From: JAFMPW01 sp041743085
Lineage (GTDB): Bacteria > Bacteroidota > Bacteroidia > Flavobacteriales > Flavobacteriaceae
DNA: 64,000 bases
Assembly: GCA_041743085.1 (NCBI GenBank)
Contig: JBGTNL010000108.1
Location: 124,001 to 188,000, forward strand
Direction: 5' to 3'
Of this stretch, positions 52,885-62,212 are shown piece by piece. Position 1 is the first letter of the stretch. The number at the start of each line of letters is the position of its first letter. Under the pieces are notes generated by a model. It did not search any database and was not told the origin of the DNA. It saw nothing but the letters and a program-made list of their open reading frames with translations. Position numbers and translations under genes: made by a program.

Positions 52885-53080
52885 GTACGACAAATTTCCC
52901 CTTGCTCGGAGAACAATCAACGGATCCCTCATATCCTCCCTTACAGGCCTACCTCCCCAGCCTCTCGAGGAGTGGGGCAAAGCCATCAAGAAATGGACAC
53001 CTTCAATACAACGAAAACAAGTTCCTCCCCTTGGTGGAGGGTTAAGGAGGGGCCTGTTTGGGATGGGAAATTTGTAGTAC
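52885..53080. repeat. MITE-like element with 16-base inverted ends
   Basis: Begins GTACGACAAATTTCCC and ends GGGAAATTTGTAGTAC, inverted repeats matching at 15 of 16 positions, 196 bases overall. A stem CCTCCCCTT/GGAGGGG-like stretch lies near its right end. No transposase gene and no clear target duplication were seen. Confidence 0.7.
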
Positions 53081-53112
53081 AACGATGAGAAGCAATTTTT
53101 GTCGTGGCCGTG

Positions 53113-53126
53113 GTTCCACGTGGAAC
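53113..53126. promoter_or_regulatory. parS-like ParB-binding site
   Basis: GTTCCACGTGGAAC is a perfect 14-base palindrome that fits the core of the general parS consensus TGTTnCACGTGnAACA; with flanks it reads GGTTCCACGTGGAACA, 15 of 16. It lies 10 bases downstream of the mnmG stop, in a non-coding gap. Confidence 0.65.
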
Positions 53127-53135
53127 ATACACCCG

Positions 53136-55004
53136 CTACCTGCCCATATAAACCAGCAAAACGCTAATATCGCTTGGAGAGACACCACTTATCCTGGATG
53201 CCTGAGATATGGTAACCGGCTGAATTGCATTTAATTTTTCCCTTGCCTCAAAAGACAGGGATTTTAGCTTGCTATAATCAAAATTTGGGGGGATTTTGAT
53301 ATTTTCCAGGCGGTGCAACTTATGGGCATTGTTTTTTTCCTTTTCGATATACCCGGAATACTTCACCTGAATCTCTGCCTGCTCCATCACCTCTCTATCT
53401 AGCCGGTTGTCCGTAACGAAGCCGGAAACTTCCGCCAACTGAAGCATATGGTTTATGGTTACCCCTGGCCTCGAAAAAACCTTGAACATCTTATCCGACT
53501 GTTTCACCGGAGCTGAATCCACGCTTTCGAGGATCGGATTTATCTCCTCCGGTTTAAAACTGGTATTGCGGAAAAAATTAATAAAGGAAGTGGCCCTTTT
53601 TTCCTTTAGCTCCATTCTCTTAAGCCTGTCTTCTCCTGCCAGTCCGATTTCATAGCTCCTTGGCGTTAGTCGAAAATCGGCATTATCCTGCCGCAGCAAG
53701 GTCCTGTACTCTGCTCTGGAGGTAAACATCCTATAGGGTTCTTCAGTTCCCTTTGTGATCAGGTCATCTATCAATACCCCTATATAAGCCTCATCCCTCC
53801 TGAGAATAAACGCGTCCTTTTCATTGATCTTTAGGTGGGCATTGATCCCTGCCATTATTCCCTGGGAAGCTGCTTCCTCATACCCCGTAGTACCGTTTAT
53901 CTGCCCGGCAAAGTAGAGATTATCCATTAATTTGGTTTCCAGGGAATGTTTCAACTGGGTGGGCGGGAAATAATCATATTCAATGGCATAACCCGGACGG
54001 AAGAACTTTACATTGTTAAAACCCTTTACGGATTTCAAGGCCTTGTACTGAACATCTTCCGGGAGTGAAGTAGAAAAACCATTGACATATACTTCAACCG
54101 TATGCCAACCTTCAGGTTCCACAAAGATCTGATGGCTGTCTTTATCTGAAAAGCGATTTATCTTATCCTCTATAGACGGGCAATACCTGGGACCTATACT
54201 TTTGATACGACCGTTAAACATAGGCGACCGATCAAATCCCTCCCTTAAGAGTTCGTGCACCGGAGGACTGGTATGCGTCATATGGCAATCACGTTGCTTT
54301 TTCAGCACAGGAGTGTCCAAATAGGAGAATTTCTCAGGCTGCACATCCCCAGGTTGCGGAGTCATTACAGCGTAATCCAGCGACCTGCCATCTACCCTTG
54401 GGGGCGTTCCGGTCTTCATTCTGCCGCTTTCAAAACCAAGATCGGAAAGCTGTTCGGTAATACCTGTGGCCGCCTTTTCCCCGGCCCGGCCTCCCCCGAA
54501 TTGCTTTTCCCCTATATGGATTAACCCGTTAAGAAACGTGCCGTTAGTAAGCACAATGGCTTTGGCCCTTATATCGAGCCCTAAGGATGTACGTACTCCT
54601 ATCACCTTATTATGCTTTACCAGCAAGCCCTTAACCATTTCCTGGTAAAAGTCCACATTAGGAATATTTTCCAAGGCCAGGCGCCATTCCTCCGCAAAAC
54701 GCATACGATCGTTTTGGGCCCTGGGGCTCCACATTGCCGGACCTTTGGATTTATTCAGCATTTTAAACTGTATGGCCGACTTATCCGTCACTATTCCACT
54801 ATAGCCTCCGAGCGCATCTATTTCCCTTACAATCTGGCCCTTGGCAATTCCGCCCATGGCCGGATTGCAGGACATCTGACCAATGGTCTGAAGGTTCATG
54901 GTTATCAAAAGTGTTTTTGAACCCATATTAGCAGCGGCGGCGGCGGCCTCCGCACCGGCGTGCCCCCCACCTACTACAACAACATCGTACTCCTTTTCAA
55001 ACAT
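53136..55004 (-). CDS. mnmG: tRNA uridine-5-carboxymethylaminomethyl modification enzyme MnmG
   Basis: FAD-dependent enzyme that, with MnmE, makes the cmnm5 modification at the wobble uridine of several tRNAs. The 622-residue length is normal. The N-terminal FAD loop is VVVGGGHAGAEAAAAAA; later come SCNPAMGGIAKGQIVREID, GTFLNGLIHIGEKQFGGGRA and FTSRAEYRTLLRQDNADFRL, all diagnostic. ATG 55004. It lies 8 bases downstream of ybeY in the same direction. parS-like sites stand at both ends of the gene. Confidence 0.98.
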   Translation of the reverse strand: MFEKEYDVVVVGGGHAGAEAAAAAANMGSKTLLITMNLQTIGQMSCNPAMGGIAKGQIVREIDALGGYSGIVTDKSAIQFKMLNKSKGPAMWSPRAQNDRMRFAEEWRLALENIPNVDFYQEMVKGLLVKHNKVIGVRTSLGLDIRAKAIVLTNGTFLNGLIHIGEKQFGGGRAGEKAATGITEQLSDLGFESGRMKTGTPPRVDGRSLDYAVMTPQPGDVQPEKFSYLDTPVLKKQRDCHMTHTSPPVHELLREGFDRSPMFNGRIKSIGPRYCPSIEDKINRFSDKDSHQIFVEPEGWHTVEVYVNGFSTSLPEDVQYKALKSVKGFNNVKFFRPGYAIEYDYFPPTQLKHSLETKLMDNLYFAGQINGTTGYEEAASQGIMAGINAHLKINEKDAFILRRDEAYIGVLIDDLITKGTEEPYRMFTSRAEYRTLLRQDNADFRLTPRSYEIGLAGEDRLKRMELKEKRATSFINFFRNTSFKPEEINPILESVDSAPVKQSDKMFKVFSRPGVTINHMLQLAEVSGFVTDNRLDREVMEQAEIQVKYSGYIEKEKNNAHKLHRLENIKIPPNFDYSKLKSLSFEAREKLNAIQPVTISQASRISGVSPSDISVLLVYMGR

Positions 55005-55012
55005 AATTCCTC

Positions 55013-55432
55013 CTATTGTTCCACGCGGAACAATGCCATTTTATTCTCTTCCTGTTTTCTTATCCGTTTCTTTTGTTCTGCGGTCTTGTCCTCGTATCCC
55101 AGCATATGCAATAAGCCGTGTGCCATAACGCGAAGTAATTCCCTATCAAATGGTTCCGCCCAGGTTTCCGCATTCTCTTTTACTCTTTCTACCGAAATAA
55201 AAATATCCGCGGACAGCTGTTTATCCCTGGAATAATCAAAGGTGATGATATCCGTAAAGGTTTCGTGCTTAAGAAACTTTCGGTTAAGGTTTAGCAAGTA
55301 TTCGTCCGAACAGAAGATGTAGTCTATTTGCTTCCCCGTTACTCCCTCGCCCCTCAAAATCCTAGTTATCCAATCGGTATAACAGGTTTCATCCCCCAGG
55401 TTGAAATCCGTTTCGTAATGATACTCAATCAT
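55013..55432 (-). CDS. ybeY: Endoribonuclease YbeY (rRNA maturation factor)
   Basis: Single-strand endonuclease involved in 16S rRNA maturation, 139 residues. The metal motif appears as MAHGLLHMLGYEDKTAE: the first two His are present, but the third position of HxxxHxxxxxH looks replaced by Asp, a variation I recall from other Bacteroidota. Its last codons (LFRVEQ-stop) coincide with a parS-like palindrome. Its ATG overlaps the DUF4175 stop by 8 bases. Confidence 0.93.
   Translation of the reverse strand: MIEYHYETDFNLGDETCYTDWITRILRGEGVTGKQIDYIFCSDEYLLNLNRKFLKHETFTDIITFDYSRDKQLSADIFISVERVKENAETWAEPFDRELLRVMAHGLLHMLGYEDKTAEQKKRIRKQEENKMALFRVEQ
55018..55031. promoter_or_regulatory. Second parS-like site, inside the 3' end of ybeY
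   Basis: The plus strand reads TTGTTCCACGCGGAACAA over 55016-55033. Its 14-base core GTTCCACGCGGAAC differs from the perfect palindrome at 53113 by one base (T to C in the centre). It lies in coding sequence, so codon constraint could be part of the explanation. Confidence 0.5.
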
Positions 55433-58400
55433 CCTTTTTAAAATAGTTCCGTACCTTATCCCTAAAAATTTGCTGCAAAGGTAAGGTTTGTCTATTTAAA
55501 ATTTCTATCTCATCCCTATAATCCTCCAAGATAACCGGTTTGGTCGTGATGGGGTTTTGAAATTGATCCTTATTGGTATTGCTCTCCCGCTCCTGCTTTT
55601 GTCCTTGTTTTAAGGAGGCGTTCTCCAGTTTCAAAAGCTGATGCTGAATAGTATTGATTTTATCGATAGTTCGTTGCGTAATTCCATTTTCAAGAAGGTC
55701 ATTTTCAAAATCCTCCATTTGCTGGATTAGTTTTTGTCCCAGTTGTTTGTCTTTGGCATTGATCATGTCCTGAAGCTGTTGTTCCAACTGCTCTCTGAGC
55801 ATCTCTTGCTCCTTATAAATCTCATAAAGCTCTTTAAGTTCAGCCTCACTCGGACCCTCCTGCCCCTGCCCGGATCCAGAACCACCCTCACCTCCCTGGC
55901 CAGTTTGTCCCTCCTCTCCGCTTTCACCATTCCCCCTGCCTTTGCCCTCTTTCCCTCCATCTTCCTTGCCTTCGCCATTCTTTCCATTCTTCCCGGCACC
56001 CTGCTCACCTTTCCCGTTCTGTTCTCCCTTGCCGGACTTGCCCTCGCCTTCAGCCCCCTCTTTTCCCGATTGCCCCATTTGACCCATTTTTTCCTTTAAT
56101 TCTCCCTGCCCCTTAATGATATCCGGTAATTGAAACCCCTCATCGTTACTTCCGGAGCCGGAGCCCTGGGTCATACTCTGCTGCATGTTATCCAACAGAT
56201 CGGCTAAAAAATCAGCCAGATTATTAGAGGAGGTAAGCACGTACTGTTGATAGGATACCCCCTGGTATAACTGATTATCCGCCATGCTTTCCAGCGATTT
56301 ATCGATGTTGTAGTACACATCTGTTATCTGTTCGTTCACAAACTCGGACAGCTCGGCTCTTCTTAGGGAAAGCGCAAACAGGCTGTCATCCACGTGTTCA
56401 AATAAATCCCTTAATTCCTGCTGTCTTCGCACACTATTTGAAAAATGGGAAACATCGAGCTCTGTGTTCTCCAGGCTTTCAAACAAATTTTCCTGTTTAA
56501 AAGAGAACGTAATCAGGTTATCCAATATTTGTCGTAACATTTCAGCATCCTCTGCAATAGACGAGGCACCCCCGGATGAGGAGCTGGATTCCATGAGATC
56601 CTCACTCATTTCCTTTATCTTTTGCGCAGCGGATTTTTGCTTTTGCCTTGCTCTGTTTGCGGTATTCTCCTTTTCCCTGCTTTCCGAGGATTCCTCTGAT
56701 CCCTGATATTTATTTATTTCTTCCAGGGCCTCTTGCTGATCTGACTTTACCCCCTCTTCCTTCGCCTTGTCAATCAGCAGTTTTAAGGGCTTTTTTAGGT
56801 CCTGGTTGTCCTTTTTAAGTTGTTCCAACGCTGCGGATATCTTCTCAAAATTTTCGTTCAACTTTTTCTGCTCCTTAGCGGAGAACTCTTGGCCCAACTT
56901 CAATTCGGGTAATATATCCTGTCTCTCCGCTTCCTTCTCCAACTCCCTGGCAAGCTGAGCGGCCTTTTCCGTTACATAATACCGTTTGGTCAATTCGAGC
57001 AACTGCTCCAGGCTGCGTTCACTATTTTGCTGACTTTTGCCCAATTCCTCCAGTCTTTTGGACAATTCTTCCTTATCTATCTTATCGGCAATCTTATTGA
57101 GCTCCTCCAACAGCTTTTCGTTCTTTTTAGCCTCTATTTCCTGTCGTTCCAGGCGCTCCTGCAGCAGCTTGTTCAGTTTCCCGTCCTTTTCCCCCTTATC
57201 GAGATTCTCCTTCAATTCCTTACTGAATTTCTGCATCATATGTTCCTGTCGCTGCTGCTTTTGAAGAAAATCCTTGATCTGTCTTTGGTCGTTAAAGTTG
57301 AGGTTGGTTTTTTCTTTTTGCTCCTTGTTCAATTCCTTCAAGGTCTCCTTTTGTTCTTTAAATGTATCCAGGGATTTGTCCATATTATCCAGAATGGACT
57401 GCTGATTTTGCAACTGCTTGTTTTTTAATTGATTATCATCCAAAACAGCCAGGTTAAATACCTGGGTCTTCGTCGCCTTTCCCTTATGAATGGCGTCATT
57501 ATCTACGGCCTGAAAATAAAAACTGTAATTCTCACCTTCCTTTAGTTGCAGGCCGGAAGGGAAGGTGTAGTAGAATTGATCAAAGTTGGAGTTTGGTCTG
57601 CCAATTTCAATTATCTGTGTCTCCTTTTTATCATTCTCGGGGTAACAGACCAGTTGTATCCTGTTTAATTTGTAATCGTCGGAAGCCTCGCCGGAAAAAT
57701 AGGCAACATTGGGGTTTAAGGAATCCAGGACCTGCCGTGCCTTAATAGTAGGATAGGCGTCCTTTATCACATTAAATCTATAGTCCAGTTTCTCATAGTT
57801 TTCCACATTCTTATTAGAGGTGGAAAGCTGATAAACAAAATCGGAGTAGACTCTTTTAGACAATCCGAAATCATCCCCGTCTTTAGAAAATAAGAGCGTA
57901 GTGTCTTTCGCAATTAGTGCAATGCGATCAGTGTGCCTTCCGCTAATCTGCCAACTCACCTTTGTACCCTCCGGGAAGGTAGCATTTCCCGTACTTTTAA
58001 TGGTTTCGGTTTTTTTGTTCGTATAGCCCGGGTATTCCAGGATAAGACTGAAATTTTGAATGGCAGGCGCTTTTAACGCCTCGAGCTTATAGTTTCGGGA
58101 TGCGATACCATTCGCTTCAAAATGAAATGCGGACGATTGCAGCGGTGGAGTAATAGTGTATTGGAAGATGCCATTTTTTTGTTGAAGAAGAAATCGCTTC
58201 CCGTTCAATACTAGGTATACATCTTCGGGCTTTACGTTTCCCTCTGTTACAACCTGAACGGTATATTCTGCACTTTCCAGTACGTTCAGATCCCCTGAAA
58301 GAAATTTAAATACAAAGGGTGCCGGAGGCTCATAGGCCGTATCGTAGTTAATCACACGTTCGTAGCTGCCTAAAAAGGAGTTCAGGTTGCCGGAGAACCA

Positions 58401-58835
58401 TATCAAGCCAAAAATTAAAGCCGGAATGACAAGATATCGGGCATATTTCAGGGTTTCCTTAAAATTAATTGCTTTCGTAAATGGGATGGGATCCAGATTT
58501 ACGGAGCGTTGTTCAATGCTTGCCAATAAAAGCTCGGTCTGGTCTTTATTTTCAGCAAGATCGAGTAAATTATAAAGCTTATCACCTACTTCGTTAAAAT
58601 GCTTCCCGATCAGTAAGGAGGCTTGTTTATTGCTGATACCCTGTTTCAATTTGAACAGATAAAATAGCGGCGTTACAATGTAACGAAACAACAAATAGAG
58701 CTCCACTCCAATGAAAAGTAAAAGTAATACCAGCCGTCCGGAAGAATTTAACCATAGAAAATATTCAACGGCCAGGACCACAAAGAAGAACACTATTCCC
58801 ATCACCGAAAAGAGCAGGCTCCCTTTCAGCAGCAT
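55425..58835 (-). CDS. DUF4175 family membrane protein
   Basis: A protein of 1136 residues from the ATG. It has two N-terminal membrane helices (about 10-27, 33-53) and a third near 132-150, a mostly beta extracytoplasmic part (about 170-460), a very long Lys/Glu/Gln-rich coiled coil (about 470-750), and a Gly-rich low-complexity tail (about 925-1010), then a final coiled coil. I recognise it as DUF4175, of unknown function. The frame stays open for 23 more codons upstream and encodes a family-like lead-in (ILDKLGHFSKKYYTK); that region has CTG at 58898 and ATT at 58901 but no ATG, so the true start may be non-ATG. It overlaps ybeY. Confidence 0.85.
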   Translation of the reverse strand: MLLKGSLLFSVMGIVFFFVVLAVEYFLWLNSSGRLVLLLLFIGVELYLLFRYIVTPLFYLFKLKQGISNKQASLLIGKHFNEVGDKLYNLLDLAENKDQTELLLASIEQRSVNLDPIPFTKAINFKETLKYARYLVIPALIFGLIWFSGNLNSFLGSYERVINYDTAYEPPAPFVFKFLSGDLNVLESAEYTVQVVTEGNVKPEDVYLVLNGKRFLLQQKNGIFQYTITPPLQSSAFHFEANGIASRNYKLEALKAPAIQNFSLILEYPGYTNKKTETIKSTGNATFPEGTKVSWQISGRHTDRIALIAKDTTLLFSKDGDDFGLSKRVYSDFVYQLSTSNKNVENYEKLDYRFNVIKDAYPTIKARQVLDSLNPNVAYFSGEASDDYKLNRIQLVCYPENDKKETQIIEIGRPNSNFDQFYYTFPSGLQLKEGENYSFYFQAVDNDAIHKGKATKTQVFNLAVLDDNQLKNKQLQNQQSILDNMDKSLDTFKEQKETLKELNKEQKEKTNLNFNDQRQIKDFLQKQQRQEHMMQKFSKELKENLDKGEKDGKLNKLLQERLERQEIEAKKNEKLLEELNKIADKIDKEELSKRLEELGKSQQNSERSLEQLLELTKRYYVTEKAAQLARELEKEAERQDILPELKLGQEFSAKEQKKLNENFEKISAALEQLKKDNQDLKKPLKLLIDKAKEEGVKSDQQEALEEINKYQGSEESSESREKENTANRARQKQKSAAQKIKEMSEDLMESSSSSGGASSIAEDAEMLRQILDNLITFSFKQENLFESLENTELDVSHFSNSVRRQQELRDLFEHVDDSLFALSLRRAELSEFVNEQITDVYYNIDKSLESMADNQLYQGVSYQQYVLTSSNNLADFLADLLDNMQQSMTQGSGSGSNDEGFQLPDIIKGQGELKEKMGQMGQSGKEGAEGEGKSGKGEQNGKGEQGAGKNGKNGEGKEDGGKEGKGRGNGESGEEGQTGQGGEGGSGSGQGQEGPSEAELKELYEIYKEQEMLREQLEQQLQDMINAKDKQLGQKLIQQMEDFENDLLENGITQRTIDKINTIQHQLLKLENASLKQGQKQERESNTNKDQFQNPITTKPVILEDYRDEIEILNRQTLPLQQIFRDKVRNYFKKDD

Positions 58836-59199
58836 TTTTGTGTAATACTTCTTTGAAAAGTGACCCAGTTTGTCGAGTATGTGAAGATAACTATTCAGAA
58901 TCTGTCATATTTAATGCCAATATACCTGTTACCGGAGATTTTACGCTCAAATATTTGTTAAAAAAGCCGTTATTCCGCCCTTTATTTCTAAAAGAAGGAA
59001 GTTTAATTGGCCTCGCATTTACCAAATATCCACATTCATAGGGAAAGGTTGAAGATGCTGCGTTTAAAGGATTTGGCTAATAATCGTTCCTTAACAAATT
59101 CCATATCTCCGGAAATTTATAATTTGACTAAGGATTATACCCTTCCAAGGAAGACAGAGGGGGCTTCTTTTTATATCTTTGCAGCTCTAAACTCCACCC
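58836..59199. other. Divergent region between the DUF4175 gene and gltX
   Basis: 364 bases. The first 66 bases after 58835 may encode an N-terminal extension of the DUF4175 protein. The rest is AT-rich with no accepted gene; the small plus-strand frames here are not supported. A -7 box for gltX lies at 59174-59181. Confidence 0.55.
59174..59181 (+). promoter_or_regulatory. Candidate -7 box for gltX
   Basis: TATCTTTG, a perfect TAnnTTTG, ends 18 bases before the gltX ATG. No good -33 partner was seen. Confidence 0.45.
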
Positions 59200-60708
59200 A
59201 TGAGCCGAAAAGTTCGAGTTCGTTTTGCGCCCAGTCCTACCGGTCCTTTACATATTGGCGGAATACGGACGGCGCTCTTTAATTATTTATACGCCAAAAA
59301 GCACAATGGCCAATTTATATTGAGAATTGAGGATACGGACCAGAGCAGGTATGTTGAAGGAGCGGAGCAATATATAATTGATGCCCTTGCGTGGTGCGGT
59401 ATACCCTATGATGAAGGTCCGGGGAAAGAAGGTGGTCTTGGGCCCTATCGCCAGAGCGAGCGTAAACATCTGTACAGGCAATACGCGGAACAACTGATTA
59501 CCAGTGGCACGGCATATTATGCATTCGATTCTCCGGAAGAGTTGGATGGTCGCAGAAAGGATCACGAGGCCAGGGGCAAAACTTTTATTTACAATTGGGA
59601 TAACAGGCTTAAATTATCCAATTCACTTTCTTTATCCGAAGCGCAGGTCCGGACTAAGTTGGATAAGGGGGAGGGGTATGTCATCCGTTTTAAAACTCCA
59701 CAAGATAAAACCTTAAGTCTTCAGGATCTCATACGTGGCGAAATTGAGATAGATACCAACACGCTTGATGACAAAGTGTTATTTAAGAGCGACGGGATGC
59801 CCACTTATCATTTGGCCAATATTGTGGACGATCACCTCATGGAGATCAGCCATGTGATAAGAGGCGAGGAATGGCTGCCATCGCTTGCGCTACATCAACA
59901 ATTATACGATGCATTTAAATGGCAGGCTCCCGAATTCGCCCATTTACCGTTAATCCTGAAACCGACGGGGAAGGGAAAACTCAGCAAGCGGGACGGAGAG
60001 AAAATGGGATTCCCTGTTTATCCGCTTTCCTGGGAAGATTTTAAAGGATACAGGGAGGAAGGCTATTTTCCGGAAGCCGTACTCAATTTTCTGGCATTAT
60101 TGGGTTGGAACCCCGGCACGGAACAGGAGATTTTTAGTCTAAAAGAACTGGTCGGCAGTTTCACCCTTGAGCGGGTACATAAATCCGCAGCGCGCTTTGA
60201 TCCTGACAAAACCAAATGGTATAATCATCACTATCTCCAACAGAAGGGTAATGAGGAGTTAGCCAGGGCATTTCAAGAAATCCTTAATGCAAAGGGCTTT
60301 GACAGCGTTCGGCCAGGCAGCTTCGATCATCTGGTAAGGGTAGTATCCCTCATCAAAGACCGCGCAACCTTTGTAGCCGATTTTTGGGAGTTGGGGGATT
60401 ATTTCTTTCTGGGTCCAACCTCATACAATGAAAAAGCCGTAAAAAAACACTGGAAAGAGGGCACTGCCGAAATTCTGCGGAAACTGGTTTCGGAACTAGA
60501 CCTTATGGAGGAATTTTCATCAGAGCGAATAGAGAAAAGGGTAAAATCCTGGATTGCGGAGAATGCAGTATCATTTGGCGGAGTGATGCTTCCAATGCGC
60601 TTGGTCCTGGCAGGTGATCTGAAAGGGCCTCATTTGTTCGATATCATGGAGCTGATCGGGAAAGATGAGAGCCTTTTGAGAATAAAAAGAGCGGTAGAAT
60701 TCCTATAG
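59200..60708 (+). CDS. gltX: Glutamate--tRNA ligase
   Basis: Class I aminoacyl-tRNA synthetase of 502 residues. The HIGH motif is in FAPSPTGPLHIGGIRTALFN near residue 7-26; EDTDQSRYVEGA follows, and the KMSKS loop reads GKLSKRDGEKMGFPV near residue 265. The C-terminal anticodon-binding half is present, ending LLRIKRAVEFL. ATG at 59200 is the natural start. It charges tRNA-Glu with glutamate; since glnS is also present, tRNA-Gln charging is probably direct. Confidence 0.98.
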   Translation: MSRKVRVRFAPSPTGPLHIGGIRTALFNYLYAKKHNGQFILRIEDTDQSRYVEGAEQYIIDALAWCGIPYDEGPGKEGGLGPYRQSERKHLYRQYAEQLITSGTAYYAFDSPEELDGRRKDHEARGKTFIYNWDNRLKLSNSLSLSEAQVRTKLDKGEGYVIRFKTPQDKTLSLQDLIRGEIEIDTNTLDDKVLFKSDGMPTYHLANIVDDHLMEISHVIRGEEWLPSLALHQQLYDAFKWQAPEFAHLPLILKPTGKGKLSKRDGEKMGFPVYPLSWEDFKGYREEGYFPEAVLNFLALLGWNPGTEQEIFSLKELVGSFTLERVHKSAARFDPDKTKWYNHHYLQQKGNEELARAFQEILNAKGFDSVRPGSFDHLVRVVSLIKDRATFVADFWELGDYFFLGPTSYNEKAVKKHWKEGTAEILRKLVSELDLMEEFSSERIEKRVKSWIAENAVSFGGVMLPMRLVLAGDLKGPHLFDIMELIGKDESLLRIKRAVEFL

Positions 60709-61090
60709 TATAAGTAGTTTATGAGTGCTGCCGTTTCCGATCTCAGGTTTCCGGTTTCCCGGAAGCATGGAACATGTATCGCTGAAACTCTTTATCCTGT
60801 AACAAATTCTGTAAAAACACTACTAATCTGTTGAAGTCTTACTATATTCATAAACACTAAGGTCCTGTTAAAGACTTAAGACCGTTGCGCTACAAGACAT
60901 AAGACGTAAGTCTTGATCGTGACTAACCGAAATCATATAGTTGATTTCAGGTGCCAAAGGTAAGTTCATACTTGTTGGCAATGTATGAAAAGCAAGCCCT
61001 TGGATAACAAATATAATGGGAACGCCCAATATACTCGCAGTTTTGGCATTACCGGACAACAATAATTCATTAACTTAAAATAAAAAGCTC
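60709..61090. other. Intergenic region holding repeat copy B
   Basis: 382 bases between gltX and the SPFH gene. The first 146 bases carry nothing I can assign. The remainder is copy B of the 0.2 kb repeat (60855-61067) and a short AT-rich leader before the SPFH ATG. Confidence 0.6.
60855..61067. repeat. 0.2 kb dispersed repeat, copy B
   Basis: 213 bases matching 44828-45043 (copy A), about 92% identical by hand alignment. It ends 23 bases before the SPFH gene ATG, so any promoter of that gene would lie in or beside the repeat. Ends near GTCCTGTTA and TTACCGGAC. The antisense 64-codon frame was rejected as a gene. Confidence 0.85.
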
Positions 61091-62023
61091 ATGGGTAGTT
61101 TCCTGTTTATACCAATTGTTATTTTCGGGTTGGTCATTCTTTTTTCCTCCTTCTTTATTGTAAAGCAACAAACGGCGGTCATCATTGAACGTTTTGGGAG
61201 ATTCCATAGCATCCGCCAATCCGGATTACAAATGAAAATCCCCCTAGTAGACCGAATTGCGGCTCGTCTGGGTCTTAAAATACAGCAATTGGATGTAATT
61301 GTAGAAACCAAAACCCTGGACGACGTATTTGTAAAAATAAAGGTCTCCGTTCAATATGTGGTAATAAAAGAAAAGGTGTATGATGCCTTTTATAAGCTCG
61401 AATATCCCCATGAACAGATCACTTCCTACGTATTTGATGTAGTGAGAGCAGAGGTTCCCAAAATGAAACTTGACGATGTTTTTGTGAAGAAGGATGACAT
61501 TGCCATTGCAGTAAAAGGGGAACTTCAGGACGCCATGCTCGACTACGGCTATGACATTATTAAAACCCTGGTCACGGACATAGATCCCGATGCCCAGGTG
61601 AAAGCGGCCATGAACCGGATAAATGCCTCAGAAAGGGAAAAAATTGCAGCGCAGTTTGAAGGCGATGCCGCCCGTATTCTTATCGTGGAGAAAGCGAAGG
61701 CAGAAGCCGAGAGCAAACGGCTACAGGGTCAGGGAATCGCCGATCAGCGCCGGGAAATCGCCAGGGGCCTGGAAGAATCCGTAGAAGTATTGAACAAGGT
61801 GGGGATCAATTCGCAGGAAGCCTCCGCTTTGATCGTAGTGACACAACATTATGACACGCTGCAGTCCATAGGTGAAGCGACAAATACGAATCTTATCTTA
61901 CTCCCTAATTCCCCTCAGGCCGGTAGCGATATGCTGAATAACATGGTGGCATCATTTACGGCAAGCAATATGATCGGCGAATCTATGAAAAAAACCACCA
62001 AACCGAATAAAAGGGGAACGTAG
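61091..62023 (+). CDS. SPFH/Band 7 family membrane protein
   Basis: A 310-residue protein with an N-terminal membrane helix (residues 4-24) and an SPFH domain (about 25-200): VKQQTAVIIERFGRFHSIRQ, PLVDRI and the coiled-coil end AEAESKRLQGQGIADQRRE. This is the stomatin/HIR-like group, which forms scaffolds in inner-membrane microdomains. It starts with ATG at 61091 just after repeat copy B. It has no linked NfeD partner gene in the window. Exact role unknown. Confidence 0.9.
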   Translation: MGSFLFIPIVIFGLVILFSSFFIVKQQTAVIIERFGRFHSIRQSGLQMKIPLVDRIAARLGLKIQQLDVIVETKTLDDVFVKIKVSVQYVVIKEKVYDAFYKLEYPHEQITSYVFDVVRAEVPKMKLDDVFVKKDDIAIAVKGELQDAMLDYGYDIIKTLVTDIDPDAQVKAAMNRINASEREKIAAQFEGDAARILIVEKAKAEAESKRLQGQGIADQRREIARGLEESVEVLNKVGINSQEASALIVVTQHYDTLQSIGEATNTNLILLPNSPQAGSDMLNNMVASFTASNMIGESMKKTTKPNKRGT

Positions 62024-62212
62024 AAGAAGGGAAATGCCGCTATAAAATATCCGGCTGGTTCTAGATGTTTCTCCCTCAGATGATAAGAAAGAATACTGGT
62101 GTGCGATTTTCTATTATTTAAATTGACTTCTATCTAGATCAGACGGGCAATCGGCTTCCCTAAAAGTAAAAGATTTGAAAAAAATCATCTCCGTCCGGCG
62201 GTCATCGGTCTG

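Larger units (their letters stand above)
52794..53135. other. Intergenic region with an inverted-repeat element and a parS-like site
   Basis: 342 bases between the methyltransferase and mnmG genes. It holds an element with inverted ends (52885-53080) and a parS-like palindrome (53113-53126). The two small frames here fall inside the element and were not accepted as genes. Confidence 0.6.

Noticed and set aside
58838..59041. 67-codon plus-strand ORF upstream of gltX
   Set aside because: It lies antisense to the likely N-terminal extension of DUF4175, and no family is evident.
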